Assembly: GCA_023432995.1 (NCBI GenBank)
Contig: JAEZES010000139.1
Location: forward strand, 1 to 6,952
DNA length: 6,952 bases
Source: Pseudomonadota bacterium
Lineage (GTDB): Bacteria; Pseudomonadota; Alphaproteobacteria; Sphingomonadales; Sphingomonadaceae
Direction of reading: 5' to 3'
Of the stretch, positions 1 through 5,997 are shown one piece after another; position 1 is the first letter of the stretch, and every line of letters begins with the position of its first letter. The position numbers and the translations under genes were made by a program. The notes below the pieces were generated by a model, which did not search any database, was not told where the DNA came from, and worked only from the letters and a program-made list of their open reading frames with translations.

Positions 1-11
1 TTCCCGGGCTT

Positions 12-55
12 GGGGAGGGGGACCGCCAGCGGCTGGCGGGTGGTGGAGGGGCTTG
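12..55 (+). repeat. REP-like palindromic element, copy B, inverted relative to copy A
   Basis: On the plus strand it has the same flanks as copy A, GGGGAGGGGGACC (12-24) and TGGTGGAGGGGCTTG (41-55). A different centre, GCCAG-CGG-CTGGC (25-37), again forms a stem. The outer flanks of the two copies pair perfectly (12-24 with 120-132; 41-55 with 95-109), so the whole of 12-132 can also fold as one long hairpin. The spacer 56-94 holds no gene. Confidence 0.6.
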
Positions 56-94
56 GCGCGAGCCGGCGGCTGGCGTGATCGTGGCCAGGCCGCG

Positions 95-132
95 CAAGCC
101 CCTCCACCATGCTTCGCATGGTCCCCCTCCCC
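95..132 (-). repeat. REP-like palindromic element, copy A
   Basis: On the minus strand the order is GGGGAGGGGGACC, a short palindromic centre, then GGTGGAGGGGCTTG. The centre plus flanking ACC/GGT forms a perfect 7-bp stem (ACCATGC/GCATGGT, 106-122) with a GAA loop. It contains the heptamer GCGAAGC, known in DNA as an exceptionally stable mini-hairpin. The same flanks occur in inverted orientation at 12-55. The arrangement resembles REP/BIME elements mobilised by RAYT-type (TnpA-REP) transposases; no such gene is in this window. Confidence 0.65.
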
Positions 133-156
133 ATTCCGCTTTGCGGAACAGGGAGG
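126..156 (-). terminator. Hairpin just after the last stop codon, likely 3' end of the operon mRNA
   Basis: On the minus strand, two bases after the TGA of the cytochrome gene, CCTCCCTGTTCCGC pairs with GCGGAATGGGGAGG around an AAA loop. In RNA of this strand the stem is 14 bp, including tandem G-U wobbles. In RNA of the opposite strand those positions would be C-A mismatches, so the structure favours the operon transcript. No U-tract follows, so it is not a textbook intrinsic terminator. It may terminate weakly, protect the 3' end, or be part of the adjacent palindromic repeat cluster. Confidence 0.5.
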
Positions 157-158
157 AT

Positions 159-3100
159 TCAGGGAGCTCTCGCCACTCTTGGCCCGGCGCCCGGCACCCA
201 TGCGGCCATGTCGACCTCGTCGCTGACCTTCCACGGCACCCCGCTGCGGGTCAGGAACAGCCGCTCCATTTCCGCGCGGGTGAACGGGCGCGAGCCGAGC
301 CGGCCGAACACGGCGATCTGGCCGCCGGTCTCGTCGACCGCCCGGTCGCGGTCGAGGCCCTTGGACAGCGCGATCGCGGGCGACGGCGTTCGCGCCCAGG
401 CGATCAGCTCGGGCACCGGGGCGGGACTGAAGCCGTAGAAGTTGCGCTGGCTCTCGGGGCTGGTCAGCTGCAGCAGCTTGAACCCGTTCACCCCGTCGGC
501 GACGTAGGCGAACAGCGAGGCGTTGGTCGAGGCGACGACGACGTCCTCGACGTCGGTCATCGTCCCGCCGAAGGTCTCCTCGCGGTAGATGAACGGGTCG
601 AGCGGGCGGGTGACGTTGGCGATGATCAGCCCCTCGCGCTTGGCCGCGATGTAGAGGTAGGTGCGGGCGACATACATCCGCCGGGCGTCGGGGATTGAAA
701 GATTGCCCTCGGGCCGCGCCACCGGGTTCCTGAGGTCGGTGACGTCGAACAGCTTCACCCCGTGCGCGTCGCTGACCCACAGGTAGCGGAACTGGACCGC
801 GCTCGCCCGCGCGTCGGGTAGCTCGCGCACCGCGGCGAGCTTCGGGTGCAGCGGATCGGCAAGATCGACGACGACCAGCCCGCGGTCGGCGGCGATGTAG
901 GCGACCTCGCCGGCCAGCGTGATGTGCCGCGCCCCGGCGAGCACGCCGCCTTCGTTCCAGGTTACTGCACGGCGCAGTTTGTTGTTGCGCAGCTCGCCGT
1001 CGGCCATCGTGGTCACGTCGACCAGGATCAGGCCTTCCTCGACATCGGTGATGGCGGCGTAGTTGTAGATCGGCAGGAACGGCTGCTCCTGGTTCGCCTC
1101 GCGCATCTCGGGCGTATTGCGCAGCGGATTGATCGGCTGGTTGGTCGGCAGCGCCATGCAGGTCGCGTTCTTGGTCGCCACGTGCGTGTCGTGGCCGAGC
1201 GGCGAGAACGGACCGGTGACGATCCGCTCGGAGAAGCCCTTGTTGGCGATCGAGGCAACGTCGTAGACGCGGAAGCCGCCGCGACCCTCGGCGACGTACA
1301 TGTACTCGCCGCGCAGTTGCAGGCAGCCGACGCGGTCGCGGGTCCCCTCGTGGACGTTGGCGAAGCGCTCGAACGCCTTGGTCTCGCCCGACAGGTCGCC
1401 GTCGAAAGTCTGTCCGCGGGTCCAGTCCTTGAGCTCGCGGCCGTTGTCCTCGACGTGCATGCGCCAGTAATCGGGGTAGGCGTAGCGGTGCAGGTAGCTG
1501 CCGAGCACCGCCTGCGGTTCGTCCCACTCGGTCACCCGGATCGCCTCGAAGCCGCCCTCGAGCCCGGCCCATGCGTTGAGGCCCATGAAGTTGACGTAGT
1601 TGGTCCCGAGCAGCAGCAGCTGCGCCATGATCGCGTTGTTGTCGTCCTTGTCCGAGAGGTGGCAGTCGGAGCAGGTCTTGGTCTCGGTCGTGCGCACGGT
1701 GTGCGGAAAGTGCGGCGCGAACGCCTGGCTCGAGAAGCCGATCGCGCTGACCGGCGGCTGCTGCACGTAGATCCGTTCGCGGTTGAGGTTGGTCGAGCTC
1801 AGCACCAGCGCCGACGACGAGCGCACCGGGGCCACCTGGTTGCCTTTAGTGGTCATGTGCTTGCCGAGCTGGAACATGTCATCGCGCGCGACCTGCGGAT
1901 TGTAGGTCGCGAAGTTGCGCGTGGTCTCGCCCTCGTAGCGGTGGACCTCGCTCTGCCAGTTGGCCTCGATCGGCAGGTGGCAGCCGCCGCAGCTGGTGGT
2001 CCACGAAAGGTGGCAGGTGAAGCAGGCCATCTCCTCCTCGCGGTGGGCGCGATCTCCTGCGGCGATGCCCGGACCGAATTCGAACCGGCCGTTCTCGGCG
2101 CCATCGCGACTCATCAGCTTCGCGCGCGCGGCCCGGGCGTTGAAATGCGGGCTCGCCGCGTCGACCGTGTCCTTGACCAGGCTGACGCGCCACTCGAGTG
2201 CGGGATCGACGATCGAACGCTGGATCAGCACCCGCCGCCCCATCGAATCGAAGCTCCATTCGAACCGGCGCTTGCCGTCGGGATTGCGCAGCAGGGCGAG
2301 GTTGTTGCCTTTCGGCGGCGCAGCCGGGCCCGAGGTCATCAGCGTGGGGTAGGCGTCGGCCGTCCCGTGGCAGTCCTTGCAGCCGATCTCGATCGCGTTG
2401 GCGACCTCGCCGTAGATCAGCCCGTTGCCGTGGCTGTCCTGCGCGAAGTGGCAGTCGGCGCACTGCATGCCCTTCTCGGCGTGGATGTCCATCAGGTGGA
2501 CCGCCTTGCCCGGATTGACCCCCGGCGCGACGAACGCGCCTTCGCCGTCGCGGCGCCATTTCTCGGGATCATCGGGGTCGATCACGTTGCCCTCGGCGTC
2601 GAGCAGATTGCCCTCGCGGTCGCGCTTGAAGATCGCGCGGAAGTTCCACCCGTGCCCGTGATAGTCGGCGAACTGGGTGTCCTTGAGCGTCGGGTTGAGA
2701 TCGTAGACGTTGCGCAGGAAATCGAGATCGGCCCACTTGCCGCGCGGCGCCGCACCCTCGGGATTGCGGTCGAGCACCTGGCGCACTTCCTCGGCCGTCG
2801 GGTAGCGCTGCTGCTCAGGCCACATCGCCGGGGCGTCGGCCTCGTAGTCCCACATCGTGTAGCCGAGGTACGAGTTCAGGAAGATGTTCGGCTGGTGCAT
2901 GTGGCAGTTCATGCACTGCGCGGTCGGGATCGCGCGGGTGAACACGTGCCGCAGCGGATGGCCCTTCTGCTTAACCGGCTGCCCGTCATCGCGCTCGCCC
3001 GGCCGGCGCACCGCGCCATGGGCGTCGGGATCCCCGTGACCGGCCTGGGTCAGCGCGGCGATCGTCGGGTCGATCGTCACCGACTGCCCGTCGCGGCCGT

Positions 3101-4172
3101 ATTGCGCGTAGATCAGGCTGTGCCGCGGCTCGCGGTCATTGGCGTAGATCACGTGGCAGCTGGCGCAGCCGGAATGGCGGTAGTCGCCCGGCTGGTCGTT
3201 GGTACCCATGAACCACATGAACGGGTCGTTGAGCCGGGTCTTGTGGATGTTGAGCACCGGGATCGCCACGCGCAGCCCGGTCCCGGGGCCGCGGTTCGAC
3301 TGGCGCAAGTCGGGGCGTCCGGGCTCCTCGAGCCGCTGGATCGAGCCGGTCGGGTTGGGCAAGCCGATCTCGGCGAACTGCGAGCTGATGTTGCGTCCGC
3401 CGCGCTCGAACACGCGGAATACGTCGCCCGGCGGGATCACCTGCCAGGTCGGCAGCGGGTAAAGCTCGGCGAGCGCCCCGCGCGCGCGCTGCGCCTCGGT
3501 CACCGTGCCCGGCGGGTCGCCGGCGCTGACGATCTTGGCCGGCTCTCCCTCGCGCGTGTAGGCCTCGCCGAGCGCGTAGTTCTTCAGCGGCACGATGCCG
3601 TTGTTGTAGGCTGCGCCGCCCCACAGCATCGCGCCCGAGGCCATGATCGAGCGCTCGGCGGCCTCGATCGTCTCGATGTGGCAGGCGCCACACGCCTCGC
3701 GCGCGATGCGGTAATCGCTCGGGTTGACGAAGCGAATGAACTCCGGCGCCTCGCGGTTGAGCAGCGCGTAACTCCGCTCGGGATTGGCGGAGGACGGATA
3801 GTGCCAGGACTCCGGGTACTTCGGCAGCACGTGCGCCCGCTCGCGCGCGGCGACGTAGTCCGGGTGGTCGTGCGGCAGTTCGCTGTTGCCGATCACGGTC
3901 GCGTCGCCGCCGTGGCAGTCGGTGCAGCCGAGCCGCACGGCCGGGCTCTCGTGCATCGTCGGCGCGTCGGTGCGCACGTGACACGAATAGCAGCCGTCGG
4001 ACTTGGCCGAAACTTGCGCCAGCGTCTGCCCGGCCGGGGCCGGCGGCGCGGTCACGCGACTGTAGTCGCGCTCGACGGCCTTCTCGCCTTCGGCCGCGCG
4101 CAGCGCGTGGCCGGCGATCAGCGCCGAGGCGAACAGCAGGGGGACGGCGAGGAGGCGGAGCAGCGCGCGCAT
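159..4172 (-). CDS. Exported decahaem c-type cytochrome with C-terminal LVIVD beta-propeller
   Basis: This gene encodes 1337 residues. The frame extends upstream to a start at 4409, but the ATG at 4172 is chosen: it begins a clear signal peptide, overlaps the barrel stop as TGATG, and removes a 79-residue Arg/Pro-rich extension that is only barrel-gene shadow. Ten CXXCH motifs start at residues 61, 83, 161, 336, 420, 571, 598, 717, 728 and 834, predicting ten covalent haems attached in the periplasm. Many other histidines could serve as distal ligands. From about 951 to 1243 come roughly six LVIVD-type repeats (GLILVDVTTM, GLVVVDLADP, GVKLFDVTDL and similar), which fold as a beta-propeller in known families. 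A conserved-looking tail (about 1294-1329) follows. The only non-haem cysteines are C950 and C1005. There is no lipobox or C-terminal transmembrane helix, so it is periplasmic or exported further. With the coupled barrel gene it may form an electron path across the outer membrane, or be a multihaem oxidoreductase. No named enzyme family is recognised and the substrate is unknown. Confidence 0.9.
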   Translation of the reverse strand: MRALLRLLAVPLLFASALIAGHALRAAEGEKAVERDYSRVTAPPAPAGQTLAQVSAKSDGCYSCHVRTDAPTMHESPAVRLGCTDCHGGDATVIGNSELPHDHPDYVAARERAHVLPKYPESWHYPSSANPERSYALLNREAPEFIRFVNPSDYRIAREACGACHIETIEAAERSIMASGAMLWGGAAYNNGIVPLKNYALGEAYTREGEPAKIVSAGDPPGTVTEAQRARGALAELYPLPTWQVIPPGDVFRVFERGGRNISSQFAEIGLPNPTGSIQRLEEPGRPDLRQSNRGPGTGLRVAIPVLNIHKTRLNDPFMWFMGTNDQPGDYRHSGCASCHVIYANDREPRHSLIYAQYGRDGQSVTIDPTIAALTQAGHGDPDAHGAVRRPGERDDGQPVKQKGHPLRHVFTRAIPTAQCMNCHMHQPNIFLNSYLGYTMWDYEADAPAMWPEQQRYPTAEEVRQVLDRNPEGAAPRGKWADLDFLRNVYDLNPTLKDTQFADYHGHGWNFRAIFKRDREGNLLDAEGNVIDPDDPEKWRRDGEGAFVAPGVNPGKAVHLMDIHAEKGMQCADCHFAQDSHGNGLIYGEVANAIEIGCKDCHGTADAYPTLMTSGPAAPPKGNNLALLRNPDGKRRFEWSFDSMGRRVLIQRSIVDPALEWRVSLVKDTVDAASPHFNARAARAKLMSRDGAENGRFEFGPGIAAGDRAHREEEMACFTCHLSWTTSCGGCHLPIEANWQSEVHRYEGETTRNFATYNPQVARDDMFQLGKHMTTKGNQVAPVRSSSALVLSSTNLNRERIYVQQPPVSAIGFSSQAFAPHFPHTVRTTETKTCSDCHLSDKDDNNAIMAQLLLLGTNYVNFMGLNAWAGLEGGFEAIRVTEWDEPQAVLGSYLHRYAYPDYWRMHVEDNGRELKDWTRGQTFDGDLSGETKAFERFANVHEGTRDRVGCLQLRGEYMYVAEGRGGFRVYDVASIANKGFSERIVTGPFSPLGHDTHVATKNATCMALPTNQPINPLRNTPEMREANQEQPFLPIYNYAAITDVEEGLILVDVTTMADGELRNNKLRRAVTWNEGGVLAGARHITLAGEVAYIAADRGLVVVDLADPLHPKLAAVRELPDARASAVQFRYLWVSDAHGVKLFDVTDLRNPVARPEGNLSIPDARRMYVARTYLYIAAKREGLIIANVTRPLDPFIYREETFGGTMTDVEDVVVASTNASLFAYVADGVNGFKLLQLTSPESQRNFYGFSPAPVPELIAWARTPSPAIALSKGLDRDRAVDETGGQIAVFGRLGSRPFTRAEMERLFLTRSGVPWKVSDEVDMAAWVPGAGPRVARAP
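444..1322 (-). other. LVIVD-type beta-propeller domain of the cytochrome
   Basis: About six repeats lie at residues 951-985, 1037-1070, 1081-1118, 1123-1152, 1163-1198 and 1208-1243. Each has the pattern hydrophobic-Y/L-hydrophobic-A/S-D/E, then G-hydrophobic strand, then D/N-V/L-T/A/S. An insertion of about 50 residues containing C1005 separates the first repeat from the second. LVIVD repeats (PF08309) are predicted beta-propeller blades found on exported and surface proteins. Here the domain could bind a partner, a surface or a substrate; which one cannot be read from the sequence. Confidence 0.75.
1659..3992 (-). other. Ten-haem region of the cytochrome (CXXCH 1-10)
   Basis: In order, the motifs and positions are CYSCH 3978-3992, CTDCH 3912-3926, CGACH 3678-3692, CASCH 3153-3167, CMNCH 2901-2915, CADCH 2448-2462, CKDCH 2367-2381, CFTCH 2010-2024, CGGCH 1977-1991 and CSDCH 1659-1673. 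The haems occur as singles and close pairs (1/2, 6/7, 8/9), separated by gaps of about 75 to 170 residues. Motifs 8 and 9 have only six residues between them. Average density is about 78 residues per haem, far sparser than the roughly 30 per haem of MtrA-type wires. The gaps must therefore hold substantial extra protein structure. Confidence 0.92.
4092..4172 (-). other. Sec signal peptide of the decahaem cytochrome
   Basis: Residues 1-27 show Arg2 and Arg6 in the n-region, a hydrophobic core LLAVPLLFASALIAG, and a likely cleavage site near LRA-A or RAA-E (after residue 26 or 27). There is no cysteine at the cleavage site, so it is not a lipoprotein. Export is required for c-type haem attachment, which fits the ten CXXCH motifs that follow. 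Confidence 0.8.
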
Positions 4173-4174
4173 CA
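4170..4174 (-). promoter_or_regulatory. TGATG stop/start overlap (translational coupling), barrel gene to cytochrome gene
   Basis: The TGA of the barrel gene (4174-4172) shares one base with the ATG of the cytochrome gene (4172-4170). The 18 bases before the ATG hold no clear Shine-Dalgarno sequence, so translation of the cytochrome probably depends on ribosomes arriving from the barrel gene. This would tie the amounts of the two proteins together. Confidence 0.75.
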
Positions 4175-5995
4175 GTAGCTCAGGATCGCATTGGCGAGGA
4201 TCGAGTAGTAGGCCTTGCCGCCGCCGGTCGCGTCGAACAGGTCGCGAAAGCCGTCGCCGGCCAGCAGCGCCGCGCCCGACAGGCGGAAGACGAGGTTCTG
4301 GGTCGCCTTCGGGCGCCAGATCGCCGCCGCCGAGAGGTCCCAACCGATGTCGCGCGGGATCGAGCCCTCGACGCGCAGCGCCTGCAGCGTCGCGGTGTTC
4401 TCGAACCACAGATGGTTGGCGTTGGCCGAGACGCGCAGTTCCGGCGACAGGTCGAAATCGCCGCCGGCGCCGACCAGGATCAGCCCGGGATTGTTGAAGT
4501 TCGACTGGCCCTGCTCCTTGCTCGAGCGCAGCGAGTTGAGCAGGCCGTTGCGGCCGTTGACCGCGATCGCGCGGCCGCCGCCGGCGAACGGGATCGTCTG
4601 GCGGATCCAGTAGCTGGTATCGGCCCCGGCGAAGATCGGGTTCTCGAACACCGCATCGAACCCGCCCTCGGTATCGTCGAACGGGTCGCCATCGCCGCTG
4701 GCATAAGCGCCCGACAGGCGGAAGCGCATCCAGTCCTTGTCGTAGGAAAGTTCGACGGCGCCGAAGTAGGCGCGGATATCCGCGGGACGATCGGTGAAGA
4801 ACGAATCGCGGTCTTCGCCGAGCGCGGCGTAGGCGCTGGCGGTCAGGTTGATGCGCCCGATCCGCCCGTCAGCGTTGTAGCCGAGGTAGACCACGTCGTA
4901 CTCGCGCCCGCGCAGCGTGCCGAGCAGCGCCGGGCGCACCGGGAAGCCGTTGTCGTCGATCTCGACGTCGCCGGCCTCGCGGTTCATGTTGTAGACCACC
5001 GTGACCTGGCTGGTCAGCGCCGGGATCAGGAAATCCTGGCGGTAGACGTTGGCGACGAACAGGAGATCGTCGCGCGGGCGCTGCAGCACCGCGTTGAGCC
5101 CGCTGTTGGTGTCCTTCTCGAGCCGCCAGAACGCGGCGAGGTTGTACTGGAAGCGGTTGTTGTCGCGATTGCCGAACAGGCGGATGCCGAGTTGCTGGTC
5201 GTTGAACAGGAAGCCGCGAAAATCAGCCTGGAACGGCTGGATGCCGACGCGCACCGAATCGAAGTCGTAGCGCTCCGAGACGTTGCGGATGTGGTAGTCG
5301 ACGAAGGCTTCCTGCACGCCGAGGAAATGGTCGAGCCGGTCGCTGCCCTTGCTCGGCTCGACGTGAAGCACGCGCCGCTCGGGCACGTTGACGTAGTTGA
5401 CGTTGAGCGCGAGCGTGACGCGGTATTCGACGTGCGGCGGCATGAATGCGGTGCTGCCCTTGATCAGCGCCGCGCCGGCGATGAAGGTCTGCGAGACCAC
5501 GTAGCTCGCGTCCTTGCCGAACACGTCGAGGCTGCCCGGCCGTTCGGTGGTCTGCACGCCGACGGGAATCGGAAAAGTGCGCGGCTCGATCACGGTGTCG
5601 GACACCAGGCTGCCGGCAAAGAACCAGTCGTGCCCGGTGATCAGCGGCCAGCGCTCCGGATCGAGCGGGCGGTCGCCCTTGAGCGTGTTCTGGTTGTAGG
5701 GATCGAACCACCGCTCGCGGACCAGGCCGAGCGTTTCGATCAGCCGCCAGCGGTCGGGGATCGGCACCTGGTCGACCGGGAACGCCTCGGGCGGCGGCGC
5801 CCGCACCGCGCCGGGATTGTCCTGGATGATGGCGTCGGGCAGCGGGTCGTTGTAGCCGGGCCGGCGGCGGCCCTCGATCGACTCGTTGTCGACCGGGGGC
5901 GGCGCCTCGTCGGCCGTTTCGGGCGGCAGCGCAGGCGGCGGCGCCTCGACCGGAGCGGCCTGCAGCAGCAGCGGGAGGAGCCAACCCCCCGCCAT
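4172..5995 (-). CDS. Predicted outer-membrane beta-barrel (porin-like) of a multihaem cytochrome operon
   Basis: This gene encodes 607 residues. The N-terminus has a short hydrophobic stretch (MAGGWLLPLLLQAA), a plausible but weak signal peptide because it lacks basic residues. A proline-rich acidic segment follows at about 16-35. Next is a pre-barrel region (about 43-125) containing DRWRLIETLG and RWFDPYNQNTLKGDRPL. From about 165 on, amphipathic strands alternate with polar Asp/Asn/Gly turns (YRVTLALNVNYVNV, RFQYNLAAFWRLEK, LLFVANVYRQDF, VTVVYNMNRE, INLTASAYAAL, MRFRLSGAYASG, LRVSANANHLWF, LVFRLSGAALLAG). The protein ends YYSILANAILSY, an aromatic C-terminus typical of the signal recognised by the BAM assembly machinery. 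It has no cysteine, so it binds no c-type haem itself. I cannot name the family. Size and context suggest a porin or the sheath of a porin-cytochrome conduit, as MtrB is for MtrA. That role is inference from gene order; a substrate porin serving the cytochrome is the main alternative. The ATG at 5995 was chosen for its AGGGG site and TGATG overlap. Confidence 0.82.
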   Translation of the reverse strand: MAGGWLLPLLLQAAPVEAPPPALPPETADEAPPPVDNESIEGRRRPGYNDPLPDAIIQDNPGAVRAPPPEAFPVDQVPIPDRWRLIETLGLVRERWFDPYNQNTLKGDRPLDPERWPLITGHDWFFAGSLVSDTVIEPRTFPIPVGVQTTERPGSLDVFGKDASYVVSQTFIAGAALIKGSTAFMPPHVEYRVTLALNVNYVNVPERRVLHVEPSKGSDRLDHFLGVQEAFVDYHIRNVSERYDFDSVRVGIQPFQADFRGFLFNDQQLGIRLFGNRDNNRFQYNLAAFWRLEKDTNSGLNAVLQRPRDDLLFVANVYRQDFLIPALTSQVTVVYNMNREAGDVEIDDNGFPVRPALLGTLRGREYDVVYLGYNADGRIGRINLTASAYAALGEDRDSFFTDRPADIRAYFGAVELSYDKDWMRFRLSGAYASGDGDPFDDTEGGFDAVFENPIFAGADTSYWIRQTIPFAGGGRAIAVNGRNGLLNSLRSSKEQGQSNFNNPGLILVGAGGDFDLSPELRVSANANHLWFENTATLQALRVEGSIPRDIGWDLSAAAIWRPKATQNLVFRLSGAALLAGDGFRDLFDATGGGKAYYSILANAILSY

Positions 5996-5997
5996 CA
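5993..5997 (-). promoter_or_regulatory. TGATG stop/start overlap (translational coupling), DUF336 gene to barrel gene
   Basis: The TGA of the DUF336-family gene (5997-5995) and the ATG of the barrel gene (5995-5993) share one base. Such overlaps allow a terminating ribosome to restart, which tends to couple expression of the two proteins. Confidence 0.75.

Noticed and set aside
12..132. CRISPR-like repeat or insertion-sequence terminal repeats
   Set aside because: There are only two copies, in inverted orientation, with a 39-base spacer that encodes nothing. There is no regular repeat-spacer array and no transposase between them.
75..698. Plus-strand open frame of 207 codons at the left end
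   Set aside because: It runs through the palindromic repeats and the antisense of the cytochrome C-terminus, with no domain or ribosome site.
159..4172. Assignment of the cytochrome as MtrA, OmcA, MtrC or hydroxylamine oxidoreductase
   Set aside because: The haem count matches the Mtr decahaems but length, haem spacing and the LVIVD propeller do not. Hydroxylamine oxidoreductase has eight haems in a much smaller chain.
846..4178. Plus-strand open frame of 1110 codons opposite the cytochrome gene
   Set aside because: It is antisense to a gene with ten haem motifs and a signal peptide. Its product is an Arg/Val/Ala/His/Asp-rich sequence with no recognisable domain, as expected for a mirror frame in high-GC DNA.
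4173..4409. N-terminal extension of the cytochrome gene by 79 residues to a start at 4409
   Set aside because: The extension overlaps the barrel-gene end in another frame, is Arg/Pro/Gly-rich, and would bury the signal peptide that begins at 4172.
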